A stretch of 64,000 bases of DNA from NCBI GenBank assembly GCA_016787755.1, contig JAEUUA010000020.1:186001-250000 (forward strand), written 5' to 3'. The DNA comes from Cyclobacteriaceae bacterium. GTDB taxonomy: Bacteria > Bacteroidota > Bacteroidia > Cytophagales > Cyclobacteriaceae. Below, piece after piece: positions 28,953-37,879 of the stretch. The stretch's first letter is position 1. Each line of letters starts with the position of its first letter. The position numbers were made by a program, and so were the translations under genes. The notes beneath the pieces were generated by a model. The model was not told where the DNA came from. It saw only the letters and a program-made list of their open reading frames with translations, and did no database searches.

Positions 28953-28992
28953 GCCTATCAGGCTTGTCTGCCTGCCTCAAATAGGCAAGCCT
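28953..28992. repeat. Palindromic repeat between the caspase and barrel genes
   Basis: GCCTAT (28953-28958) pairs with ATAGGC (28981-28986), and AGGCTTG (28960-28966) with CAAGCCT (28986-28992). A similar string occurs at 59843-59880 (CCTGTCTGCC...TGCCTCACGTAGGCAGGCTTAC in pieces). This is a dispersed palindrome family distinct from the toxin-antitoxin repeat tail, although one copy lies within it. Confidence 0.6.
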
Positions 28993-29023
28993 ACAAAATC
29001 TTAAAAGAAAGTATGACCCGCAC

Positions 29024-30349
29024 CTAATACTTAAAATAAAACTCGCCTGTGATATTTGAGTTATCCCAGGTTTTCTGTTTTTCTCCGGATAGGCGTAGCA
29101 CATTTAACCTTACCTCTTTGAATACCTGATCAAGGGTAAGCCCACGTTTGCGCATGGAGTGCAACAGTTCTTGCGTATATAACCCATTTCTACCGAGGCC
29201 ATCTTCCGCCACCGAACCGGGGGCGGTGGCATACGCAACAAACGATCCTCTGGCTTTGGCTAATTCACCCAATCCTTGCTCTCCAATAGATCGGGTGAGT
29301 GATGGAAACGGGTTGTTTCTGCACGCATCCAGAATAACAATGTTTAATCGTGTTTTGGATCGTTCCATATTGGCCAACACCATGCGCTGCACGGGAAAGC
29401 AATAGCGTCTTACATCGTCTTCAAATTCAACGAGCGCATCCACGGGCACCAGGTAATTCTCATCTTCTTGCCGCAACCCGTGGCCGGCAAAGTAAAAGAG
29501 TGCAACGGTTTGATCACGTTCTCCTTCATCCAATTTCTCCTTAAACTTTAAGAGCTCTGCGCGCATTTGGCCATACGTTGCATTGGTTAACAGTTGGACT
29601 TCAAAGTTTGACTTTTCCAGTTCAGCTGCCATATCGATGGCATCGTTTACCGGGTTTCGCAATTCACCAATGCTCTTGGAATAGGCTGAGTTTCCAATTA
29701 CCAATGCATATCGCTTTTCATTTTTGTATAGCTCGGCCAATGCCTTGTTCACGGTTGAATCTTGAGCAATGCTTCTCGTCTGCACGGCTACTGGCGATGC
29801 TTTGGAATACCCAATTTTATCCAGTTGAACCAGCCCCTGTTTCACCGCTTCATTGCCCGGTTGTATTTCATAGGCAGCCTGCAAATCGGTATAGGCCATA
29901 GTAGCATCTTTTAGTTTTACGTACACCTGACTTCGTTCATACAGAAGGACTACATACTTCTCACGGTCACTCTTTAGTCCTTCAATAGCCCTGGTATAAT
30001 TTTGAATCGCATCCGGAAAATACCCGAGTTGGTCATGACTTTTCGCGAGGAACCAATAAATGTTTGACTTGTTAGCGTGATTGAGCAAGATCGCTTCTTC
30101 AAAATCGCCAATTGAATTTTTATAGTCATTGCTTTTATAGTAGGAGAGTCCACGCAAGTAATAGACTTCAACATCCAATGATTTATCGCGGATAGATTTG
30201 CTTAAGTACTCGCTAAAACTGACAATCGCTTCTTTATACTTTGCATGCTGGTAGCTATTAAGTCCTTTCTCATACAATTTATATTGTGCAGTTGCCACCA
30301 TACTTGAAAGAAGCGTCACAAGAAATATAAAAAATCTGACAGGCTTCAT
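29024..30349 (-). CDS. Secreted TPR-caspase (C14 family) protein
   Basis: 441 residues: signal peptide (MKPVRFFIFLVTLLSSMVATAQ), then tetratricopeptide repeats to about residue 190, then a caspase-like protease domain starting ALVIGNSAYSK. The catalytic dyad is visible: His290 in FYFAGHG and Cys343 in VILDACRNNPF. Both residues are intact, so the protease is probably active outside the cytoplasm. The stop of the upstream barrel gene is 3 bp before its start, so the two form an operon. Cleavage specificity and target are unknown. Confidence 0.9.
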   Translation of the reverse strand: MKPVRFFIFLVTLLSSMVATAQYKLYEKGLNSYQHAKYKEAIVSFSEYLSKSIRDKSLDVEVYYLRGLSYYKSNDYKNSIGDFEEAILLNHANKSNIYWFLAKSHDQLGYFPDAIQNYTRAIEGLKSDREKYVVLLYERSQVYVKLKDATMAYTDLQAAYEIQPGNEAVKQGLVQLDKIGYSKASPVAVQTRSIAQDSTVNKALAELYKNEKRYALVIGNSAYSKSIGELRNPVNDAIDMAAELEKSNFEVQLLTNATYGQMRAELLKFKEKLDEGERDQTVALFYFAGHGLRQEDENYLVPVDALVEFEDDVRRYCFPVQRMVLANMERSKTRLNIVILDACRNNPFPSLTRSIGEQGLGELAKARGSFVAYATAPGSVAEDGLGRNGLYTQELLHSMRKRGLTLDQVFKEVRLNVLRLSGEKQKTWDNSNITGEFYFKY

Positions 30350-30352
30350 ACC

Positions 30353-31192
30353 TTAAAATGTATAGGATACACCCAACGAAATATTCAGCGATGCAAATGA
30401 TTTCTTCACAAAGGGAAAATTCGGATTATTATTATATGTTTCCAGAGTTGAAGAGAAGGAACGGGTATCTATGTGGGTTATTGGGAGGGTAGCCCCAACC
30501 GTACTTTGCAGGGAAAAAGCAAGGCCTGACGGCAATACAAATGCCCCTCCAATCCCTGCCTGTATTCCTCCAGAAAATTCTGTCTTCGCGCCCAATCTAC
30601 TATAGCCAGGCGTACTGGAATTTAAATCTTCTTCATCACCAGTTTTGTACCAATTTTTAGGAGGATTATCATTATGTCCAGGCTCACCAGGTGCTATGTT
30701 ATTTTGACCCGAAATAGAATGAATGTTTACATCCGTTCTCTTTGCAAGAAGAATAAAGGGTTTTACGATACCAAACACAGCAACCTTTTTCACCCGCTCA
30801 GATGGAATTAAATCAAACCTTATATCTAAACCAATAGATGAAAGTTTAAGATCACCGCCTTGCATTTGTACTTTCTTGATTTCATAGCCATTTTCTTCAA
30901 TAAAGAACTTGTTTGAAAGGGCACTGTCGTAATCAAATTTTGTAAAGGATAAAAAAGAGCCCATCGAAACGATTCGGTTCATGCGTTTTAAATAACCTGC
31001 CGTTACCTGAAGGCCACCGCTATAGTCGCTGGAGTTACCGGCAAACCGGAGCGAGGGGCCAGCGGAAATGTAAACCGTATTCGCTTTTGAAACTACACGC
31101 GCTTTTTTTGTAATGGCGCCTTCATCTTGCGCACACACTGAAAAGTTACCGACCAGAAGAATAGCAAATATAACCCAGACAATCCTTTTCAT
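30353..31192 (-). CDS. Outer-membrane beta-barrel protein, operon partner of the caspase
   Basis: 279 residues from the ATG at 31192, which opens a signal peptide (MKRIVWVIFAILLVGNFSVCAQ); the frame is open 20 codons further upstream without sense. The mature protein has many amphipathic strands (GPSLRFAGNSSDYSGGLQVTAGY, read in part) and ends in FASLNISLGVSYTF, a typical barrel-closing strand with terminal phenylalanine. A gap of only 3 bp to the caspase gene indicates joint translation, so it could anchor or export the protease; that is inference. Confidence 0.8.
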   Translation of the reverse strand: MKRIVWVIFAILLVGNFSVCAQDEGAITKKARVVSKANTVYISAGPSLRFAGNSSDYSGGLQVTAGYLKRMNRIVSMGSFLSFTKFDYDSALSNKFFIEENGYEIKKVQMQGGDLKLSSIGLDIRFDLIPSERVKKVAVFGIVKPFILLAKRTDVNIHSISGQNNIAPGEPGHNDNPPKNWYKTGDEEDLNSSTPGYSRLGAKTEFSGGIQAGIGGAFVLPSGLAFSLQSTVGATLPITHIDTRSFSSTLETYNNNPNFPFVKKSFASLNISLGVSYTF

Positions 31193-31787
31193 ACGAAGAA
31201 ACATTACGTTCCTACTAAGATACAAAATTTCCATTTCGAAAATAAAAGCCAAAAATTAAGGGTCAAAAAAGTCTTGTTCATTTTGATAAAGCTTTCCTAG
31301 GGATTAGATAGGGTTTTATGAAACGCGGTATAGTAAGACCTCCTCTAAAGAAGGCCTCTGGAAGTCTGGCGGCATCACGGTGCTGGAATACCGCTAAGGG
31401 GGGCGGTAATTGACTGTCACATGCAACTAACAAGACAAATACTGCTCAATTTAGGAGGCGTCAAGCTTTTCTTGAGATCATGTCAAGGATTTGGATTTGT
31501 TCATGTAGTCTCCTTTTTTAAGATTTCTTGTAGCTGACTAAAAAGTACTACGCGAAGTTATTAGTAGAGACATGTGTGACTTATGTAACTATTACCAATA
31601 AGTATACAACACGCGTAATTGATAGTATCCCTATCTTGACTCAAGTGAAATGAAAATCATTCTTTAAATTCTGGTTTCACAATTGTAAATATGAAAATCG
31701 AAGTATCTTTCAACAGGTCTGGAAATTTTTTGAGTAACGTCCCCATAGTAGTATTGAGCATGTAAAGGCTTTGTAAATGTCCATGCA
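31193..31787. other. Long intergenic region with a GC-rich island
   Basis: About 595 bp. Around 31341-31430 a GC-rich block stands out from AT-rich flanks and contains a small hairpin (ACCGC/GCGGT). A 31-codon frame from ATG 31318 crosses it but is too short to call. The rest is AT-rich and presumably includes the divergent promoters of the barrel gene and the next gene. Confidence 0.45.
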
Positions 31788-32186
31788 ATGATCCAAATAC
31801 CCAATATGCCAGTAAAGTCGTTCGAAGAAATGGACGAGAAGGCAGTTGATGCCAAAGTAGCTAAGGCGCAAGTAGCTTTTACAGATTGGAAAGAAACTTA
31901 TCTGGAACATTTTGTAGTGGAAGGAAAACTATTAACGAACCAGAAAGGATTAAACACCTACACACCTGATCAGATAGAAATCAAATCTTACTTCAGGCTA
32001 CGAGGAAATAGAAACAGAAAGCCCGAAGAAAATGCGCTTGTGTATCTCTTGGAAACATTCGATGGTACAAAAGGAATTCTTATCTACACATTTGATGCTT
32101 TCACAGATTGCAACGTATATAGTTTTTTGAAGGAACACGTAGATAATAAAAAAAAGGCAGAAGTATATTACATGGCTAATTCCTAA
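31788..32186 (+). CDS. Small cytoplasmic protein of unknown function
   Basis: 132 residues, or 126 from the alternative ATG at 31806. No signal peptide or membrane segment. It begins with an acidic helical part (FEEMDEKAVDAKVAKAQVAF) and has a mixed core containing GKLLTNQKGLNTYTPDQI and GILIYTFDAF. The predicted mixed alpha/beta content and the spacing before the desaturase suggest a real gene. I do not recognise the family. A 150-bp gap follows. Confidence 0.6.
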   Translation: MIQIPNMPVKSFEEMDEKAVDAKVAKAQVAFTDWKETYLEHFVVEGKLLTNQKGLNTYTPDQIEIKSYFRLRGNRNRKPEENALVYLLETFDGTKGILIYTFDAFTDCNVYSFLKEHVDNKKKAEVYYMANS

Positions 32187-32254
32187 AGCATTTTTCCCTG
32201 CCTTAGGCATTAATAACCATTATAAAGTAAGAAATAACGCTTCAAACAGAGATT

Positions 32255-32281
32255 TGATGTAATGCTGAATTTATTACATCA
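32255..32281. promoter_or_regulatory. Inverted repeat, candidate operator for the desaturase gene
   Basis: TGATGTAAT (32255-32263) and ATTACATCA (32273-32281) are perfect 9-bp inverted copies with a 9-base spacer, 55 bp before the desaturase start. The size and spacing fit a dimeric repressor site. No regulator gene is adjacent. Confidence 0.55.
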
Positions 32282-32336
32282 TTAATTCGTTGTACTGGTC
32301 TATGGAATCACTCATTTTAACTAGACAAAATCAATT

Positions 32337-33434
32337 TTGAAATTATCACCAATAACGTTCTCCAGAACAAAACTGGATTTCTCGTCAGCTCTTAACAGCA
32401 GGGTCAACGAGTATTTTAAATCGAACAATATTAATCGTACAGGCAATAGCGAAATGGTTCTTAAAACCATCGTCATGTTCTTATTATACTTTGTGCCCTA
32501 TGTATTGATTGTTTCTGGTATCATCACCATGCCGCTTATATTACTCCGTATGGTTATCATCATGAGTTTAGGGTTAGCGGGTATAGGTCTTTCTGTTATG
32601 CACGATGCCAATCATGGAGCTTACTCAAAGCGTAAATGGATAAATACGTTTGTCGGGTACTCTCTCAACCTGGTTGGAGCAAATTCCTTTAACTGGAAAA
32701 TGCAGCACAATGTACTCCATCATACATACACAAATGTGCAGGATGAAGATGAGGATGTCGTATCCCGTGGAATTTTACGCCTCACACCCCACACCCAGTG
32801 GAAGTTTATCTACAAATTTCAGCACATCTATGCGTGGTTTCTATATGGGTTGATGACCTTAACCTGGATGTTCTCCAAAGATTTCGCACGTCTTATCAAG
32901 TATCATAAAAATGGACTTGCTAAAAAGCATCGAGCAAACATCACCAAAGAATGGATCATACTCCTTGCTACAAAATTGATTTATGTAGGGTATATTTTTG
33001 TAATACCTCTGGCATTTACTTCATTAGCCTGGTGGCAAATTGCTATCGGTATTGTAATCATGCACTATATTGCAGGTTTTATGCTGGCCATCATTTTTCA
33101 GCCTGCCCACGTAATAGATGGTACAGAATTTCCATTACCTGATGACCAGCGTGTTCTTAAGAATAACTGGGCAGTCCATCAGCTACTTACGACCACTAAC
33201 TTTGGCAACAAAAGCAAATGGTTTTCATGGTATGTGGGAGGTTTAAATTTTCAAATCGAGCATCACTTATTTCCCAATGTTTGCCATGTACATTATCGTA
33301 AGATCGCATCAATTGTAAAAAATACTGCGCACGAATATGGGCTACCATATAAGAGCGCAACTACATTTTTCGAGGCACTTCGAGGTCATGCAAGACTTTT
33401 AAAACAACTTGGTTTAAAGCCGGTAACCGCATGA
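32337..33434 (+). CDS. Membrane fatty-acid desaturase
   Basis: 365 residues starting at TTG (no ATG gives the full N-terminus; the KLSPITFSRTK start resembles related enzymes). The three histidine boxes for the di-iron centre are present: HDANH (89-93), HNVLHH (124-129) and QIEHH near residue 309. Hydrophobic segments at about 42-88 and 215-250 place it in the membrane. The enzyme introduces a double bond into lipid acyl chains using O2, which matters for membrane fluidity at low temperature. A candidate operator lies just upstream. Confidence 0.92.
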   Translation: MKLSPITFSRTKLDFSSALNSRVNEYFKSNNINRTGNSEMVLKTIVMFLLYFVPYVLIVSGIITMPLILLRMVIIMSLGLAGIGLSVMHDANHGAYSKRKWINTFVGYSLNLVGANSFNWKMQHNVLHHTYTNVQDEDEDVVSRGILRLTPHTQWKFIYKFQHIYAWFLYGLMTLTWMFSKDFARLIKYHKNGLAKKHRANITKEWIILLATKLIYVGYIFVIPLAFTSLAWWQIAIGIVIMHYIAGFMLAIIFQPAHVIDGTEFPLPDDQRVLKNNWAVHQLLTTTNFGNKSKWFSWYVGGLNFQIEHHLFPNVCHVHYRKIASIVKNTAHEYGLPYKSATTFFEALRGHARLLKQLGLKPVTA

Positions 33435-33446
33435 TAGTAAGTTGAG

Positions 33447-33469
33447 ATCAAAGAAAGCTGGCTTTTGAT
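33447..33469 (+). terminator. Possible terminator after the desaturase gene
   Basis: ATCAAAGAAAGC is followed by TG and GCTTTTGAT, giving a short imperfect stem (AAAGC/GCTTT inside ATCAA/TTGAT) and then TTTTTG. It lies 13 bp after the desaturase stop. The stem is weak, so this is tentative. Confidence 0.35.
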
Positions 33470-33702
33470 TTTTGATAAGATTTTGATTTGTTCGTGAGAT
33501 TAGTCCGAATATTCGAAGTTCATATTTCCGATCATTAAAAAAATTATTAAAATGGCTATAGTATTTCTGCAGACGGAGAGACTGATGCATTTATTTCACG
33601 ATTGAATACACACCCAACTAGCTTTATAGCGTCAACACCAAATTTGTCTCGTCTCTTAACGCGCGTTATGGCAAGAGCCAAGCCACACTCCAGAGATTTC
33701 AA

Positions 33703-36387
33703 TTATGTGTTTTGAACTTTAAAGATTAATCTAAATACCTGAACCAATACCAGAGGGCTCAAGCTAAATAGAAGCGAGATTATCCACACGGTACCAGAAA
33801 GCATTTCCAAGCCCAGCACTAATCGCATTTGCGGCAAAGCATAAACTAGCATCATAAGGACGGTACAAATTATAAGCGCTAACCATACATATTTGTTTTT
33901 GGTTATATCATTCACTAACACATGTGAACGTGCCGATGACATATTGAATACATGAAAGAGTTGTGCAAATGCAAGTGTTATAAAAGCCACGTTGTTTACT
34001 ATTCGGGGATCCGAAGTAATGACTTGCTTACAATAAGATACCGCAGCAATTACTGAGATAGTCATAGCAATGGCATATAAAGCTATTGTAATCCAATTTC
34101 TATTAGATACAATAGGATGTTTTGGGTCTCTGGGAGGATTTTCCATAACGGTTCTATCTCCTTTCCCTAGACCAAGAGCTAAAGCCGGAAATACATCTGT
34201 TACCATATTTAAGAACAGGATTTGTAACGGTAGCAGGGTAGCGGCAGGAGTGATAAAACCTAATGCAGTCACAATAAATATTTCACTTAGATTACAGGAA
34301 ACAAGATAGACTACAAATTTTTGTATATTCTGGAATATCTCTCTTCCATGTGATACTGCTTGTGCGATAGAAGTAAACGAGTCATCCTTTAAGACAATAC
34401 TGGCAGTTTCTTTGGCCACCTGCGTGCCTCTCAATCCCATAGCAATGCCAATATCTGCTTTTTTAAGTGCAGGTGCATCATTTACCCCATCACCTGTCAT
34501 CGCAACGATATTGCCCGCCTTTTGATAAATATCTACAATATCTAGTTTTTGTTTAGGTGTGGTACGCGCGAACACGGCTGTTGAAAGTATCTTCCTATTC
34601 CATTCTTCTGAAAGCGATTCCACTGAAGGCAAATCAATTCCTGGAATTACGTTTTGTTCCGTTTCATCTACCAACCCTACTTTTTTAGCTATATTAAGGG
34701 CTGTCAAAGGGTGGTCACCGGTGATCATTACAATCTTGATACCTGCTTTTCGGCACGAAAGAATGGCATCTTTGATATCCAACCGGGGCGGATCTAAGAA
34801 ACCGATCATGGCCACATAGATCAAACTATTTAAATAATCTTCTTTGTTGAGTTCTGCTTCCTCTTTGTAAGCGAACGCCAAAACCCGCAGACCATTAGCA
34901 GACATTTCTTCAGAATCTGACAGGATTTTTTTTCTATCCTCTACACTCAATTCCTTGGTGGATGTACCTATCCATTTTCTGTTGCATTCTTGTAAAAGAT
35001 TTTCTACAGAACCTTTTGCAGCAACCAAATAACCTGATGAGATTTTGTGTAGTGTCCCCATTATTTTTGTGTCGGAACTAAAGGGCACTTCGCTAATCCG
35101 TCTGTACTGCAGTTTTAATGCTTCGGAAGACGAACCGGTTGCATCTACTAAATGAACGAGTGCAATTTCTATTGGATCACCTAATAGCTTGATTTTAGAA
35201 TCACCCATTTTTGCAGACGCATTATTACATAAGGCACCTATCAACATCAGCTTTTGATATCCCTTTTCACTTTTTTCAAGTTTCCCTTTTTCAAACCGCA
35301 ACACATTATTTTCAATGGTCACTTTGGCGGTTTCTTCCGGAAAAGAAAAAGTATCTACAGATATTTTATTTTCCGTTAGCGTGCCGGTCTTATCAGTCAA
35401 AATCACATTGGTACTTCCCAATGTTTCTACAGCTGATAATTTCTTTACGATGGCATTTCGCTTAGCCATCAACAGCATTCCATAAGCCAACGCAACTGTG
35501 GCCACAATGGGCAATCCTTCCGGAAAGGCAGCTACCGCTAAAGCAATTGAAGTTTCTACTATTAATACCCAATCTTTCCCCTGAATAAATCCGGTAGTAG
35601 CAAATATGATTATCATACCTACAGTTAGCCATATTAGCTTTTTACTTAGCGCACCAATTTTTTTCTCGAGCGGTGTCTCTTTTTCTTCAGAACTTTCAAC
35701 TAATGACGTAATGGCACCCAATTGGGTATGTTGAGCAATGCCTGTAATGACTGCTTTGCCATTCCCATTCATCACAGAGGTCCCCTTAAACACCATATTA
35801 AATTGATCACCCAGGACAGTCTCTTTCGGAAGCTTTTCTGTATTCTTTTCCGTTGGAAGCGACTCTCCGGTAAGGGAAGATTCATCGCATTGTAACTGAT
35901 TGGATTCTATAAGATGTGCATCTCCTGGTATTACATCACCGGCCTCCAGCATTATAATATCCCCCGGAACAATTTTCTCAGAAGGAATCTGTTCAATTTT
36001 GCCATCTCGGATAACGTTGGAACGTATTACATCCATTGCTTTTAGGGCGTTCATCGAGCTGCGCGCCTGCAACTCCATAAAAAATCCAATGAGCGCATTT
36101 ATCAAAATCACTACCATGATGGCTATAGCCTCAATAAAATTTTGAAAGTAGGATGTAACAGCCACAGCAAAAAACAATAAATAAACAATGGGACTTCTGA
36201 ATTGAAGAACCATCATCAACAAAATGCTTTTCTGATCTTTAGTTTTATAAACATTAGGGCCAAATTCTTTTGCGCGTTGCTCTGCTTCAACCTGGCTTAT
36301 ACCTTCCACAGAGTCCGAGTGAAAAGCGTGTAGAATTTCTTCAACAGAAAAAGTGTGAGGATTAGGGATTGGATATTTAATTTTCAT
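33703..36387 (-). CDS. Cation-transporting P-type ATPase, Ca2+ (P2A) type
   Basis: 894 residues from the ATG at 36387 (a TTG two codons earlier is less likely). Order of parts: cation-ATPase N-terminal domain, TGES actuator loop, the helix-4 motif AAFPEGLPIV, the phosphorylation motif DKTGTLTE, nucleotide-binding domain, MTGDGVNDAPALKKADIGIAM hinge. Helices 5 and 6 carry N-x2-E (CNLSEI) and N-x2-TD (LFLNMVTDVFPALALG), which with the PEGL glutamate match calcium site II of SERCA/PMR1. It probably exports Ca2+ or Mn2+. It is divergent from the secreted gene at 36835. Confidence 0.92.
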   Translation of the reverse strand: MKIKYPIPNPHTFSVEEILHAFHSDSVEGISQVEAEQRAKEFGPNVYKTKDQKSILLMMVLQFRSPIVYLLFFAVAVTSYFQNFIEAIAIMVVILINALIGFFMELQARSSMNALKAMDVIRSNVIRDGKIEQIPSEKIVPGDIIMLEAGDVIPGDAHLIESNQLQCDESSLTGESLPTEKNTEKLPKETVLGDQFNMVFKGTSVMNGNGKAVITGIAQHTQLGAITSLVESSEEKETPLEKKIGALSKKLIWLTVGMIIIFATTGFIQGKDWVLIVETSIALAVAAFPEGLPIVATVALAYGMLLMAKRNAIVKKLSAVETLGSTNVILTDKTGTLTENKISVDTFSFPEETAKVTIENNVLRFEKGKLEKSEKGYQKLMLIGALCNNASAKMGDSKIKLLGDPIEIALVHLVDATGSSSEALKLQYRRISEVPFSSDTKIMGTLHKISSGYLVAAKGSVENLLQECNRKWIGTSTKELSVEDRKKILSDSEEMSANGLRVLAFAYKEEAELNKEDYLNSLIYVAMIGFLDPPRLDIKDAILSCRKAGIKIVMITGDHPLTALNIAKKVGLVDETEQNVIPGIDLPSVESLSEEWNRKILSTAVFARTTPKQKLDIVDIYQKAGNIVAMTGDGVNDAPALKKADIGIAMGLRGTQVAKETASIVLKDDSFTSIAQAVSHGREIFQNIQKFVVYLVSCNLSEIFIVTALGFITPAATLLPLQILFLNMVTDVFPALALGLGKGDRTVMENPPRDPKHPIVSNRNWITIALYAIAMTISVIAAVSYCKQVITSDPRIVNNVAFITLAFAQLFHVFNMSSARSHVLVNDITKNKYVWLALIICTVLMMLVYALPQMRLVLGLEMLSGTVWIISLLFSLSPLVLVQVFRLIFKVQNT

Positions 36388-36834
36388 ATTCAAACTTAGT
36401 CAAGTTTGCAAACTCATATGCAAGGTGTATGCCTGATGCGCGATTATCACATAAATAATTGCCTTGAGAAGTAATAGGCATTCTATAAACTTATGGAATA
36501 TCACAAATAAAGTACACACACTTGACAGTCCGGCAAGTGGTTGCTAGCGCATATTTTAAATCATTAACTCAGCTCCATGAATCTTAGATTCGAATCTTGC
36601 CTTACGAGATGATAATAGTTGAAGAGGAGTTAGAGAATGCGAAATAAGTAACTAAACCAAAAATCAATTATATAGAATTTGAAAAGAGAAAAGAGCTTTG
36701 TGTGAAGTTAATTCTACAGTCTTTGTCTCATTCCCCATTACTTTTGAAAGTAAATCGCTAAATCAAGCTATTTGCTTTAGATAAGATGGGCACAAAATTG
36801 CTGTGGTTAGTTGAAAACAAAATAGATATTGATA
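36388..36834. other. Divergent intergenic region, no gene recognised
   Basis: 447 bp between the leftward P-type ATPase and a rightward small gene. A string TAGATTCGAATCTTGCC near 36590 looks like a tRNA T-arm, but no matching acceptor or anticodon arm was found. Otherwise it is AT-rich and featureless. Confidence 0.45.
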
Positions 36835-37203
36835 ATGAAATTATTTCTAATAATCGCAAGTCTTGTAAGTTTCTGTAGTGCTGGTTTTAGCCAATCAAAG
36901 GATTCTGTTATAGTAGAAATCGCGAGAAGCAGTGTCTCAGAAGAATTAATACACCTACGCGACTCGATGAGTGTATCACTTCAGAAATTCAATACTCGCA
37001 TCAATTCGGTGCGGCCTTCAAAAAATAAGAAGCTTGAAATTGCGCGTAAAGAGTTGGTACACTATTACGATTTGGTTGAACTGGATTTGGAAGAGGCGCA
37101 AACAACAGCGCGAAATGCCTGGTCTGCAAATGCTACCAATAGAATTCGTGCAAATACAATTATGATCAGGCGCGAACATGCCCGGCTGATACGAGTATTA
37201 TAA
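36835..37203 (+). CDS. Small secreted helical protein, function unknown
   Basis: 122 residues. A signal peptide (MKLFLIIASLVSFCSAGFSQ) is followed by a charged, probably helical domain (VSEELIHLRDSMSVSLQK, ARKELVHYYDLVELDLEEA). ATG 36835 is chosen over a TTG two codons earlier. No cysteines or known motif remain in the mature part. It precedes the ArsC-like gene by 23 bp, so the two may be cotranscribed. Confidence 0.65.
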   Translation: MKLFLIIASLVSFCSAGFSQSKDSVIVEIARSSVSEELIHLRDSMSVSLQKFNTRINSVRPSKNKKLEIARKELVHYYDLVELDLEEAQTTARNAWSANATNRIRANTIMIRREHARLIRVL

Positions 37204-37226
37204 ATATAAGATTCTTACAAATAGTT

Positions 37227-37661
37227 ATGATTGAAAATCAGCCCAACGAGATTACACTTATTTATCATTCCGATAAAGCGGAAGATAAAAAGGCCAGAGC
37301 TTTTATTGAATCAATCACAGGGTACGTTATAAAAACACTGGATTTAAAGCGAAATAAAATTACAGAGACCCAACTTGCTGAGATCGCGAATAAAATGGAA
37401 GCAGACATTGAAATGCTATTAGATCCATCTTATAAAGATCGTTTTCAATCAAACAATACGGCCACCCTCACTAATGCCAGCGAGGCGGATCTCTTAACAA
37501 TATTAGTGAAAGAACCAATTTTGATTAATACGCCTATTACAATTATAGGAAAGCAGGCATTTCGATATTCATCTGCGAATGAAATTCTAATTAAAAATTT
37601 AAATAGCCCTAAAATTGAAGCACCCTCAATTGACAAGAAGGAAAAAAAGATTGTATTTTAA
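37227..37661 (+). CDS. ArsC/Spx-like thioredoxin-fold protein lacking cysteines
   Basis: 144 residues. The fold pattern is that of the ArsC/Spx family: an N-terminal strand (ITLIYHSDKAEDKKARAFI), a helix, and the conserved end ILVKEPILINTPITIIGKQAFRY, which aligns with the family's L-x-x-P-I-L-I-N-R-P motif. The catalytic cysteine that should follow the first strand is replaced by serine in YHSDKAED, and the whole protein contains no cysteine. It therefore cannot reduce arsenate by the usual mechanism and may be a binding or regulatory relative. Confidence 0.75.
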   Translation: MIENQPNEITLIYHSDKAEDKKARAFIESITGYVIKTLDLKRNKITETQLAEIANKMEADIEMLLDPSYKDRFQSNNTATLTNASEADLLTILVKEPILINTPITIIGKQAFRYSSANEILIKNLNSPKIEAPSIDKKEKKIVF

Positions 37662-37879
37662 ACTGTAAGTCACAGTACTAAATATTCAGTGTTCTTGTGA
37701 TTTTTCGCAAGTTGATAAGAAATTGGTAGTAAGTGGCATTGTCTTGATCATCGCAAGCTACCAGGCGATTAAAGCCGTACTCATTAGTCCCATTAAGATT
37801 CTGAAGTGGGAGTGAGCAACTAAAGATTTTCGGTTAATTCATAATAGAAATAGGAAGTGAGTTTTTTTTGGTAATCCTT

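Noticed and set aside
36580..36610. tRNA-like TTCGAATC string
   Set aside because: No cloverleaf, acceptor stem or anticodon arm could be built around it.
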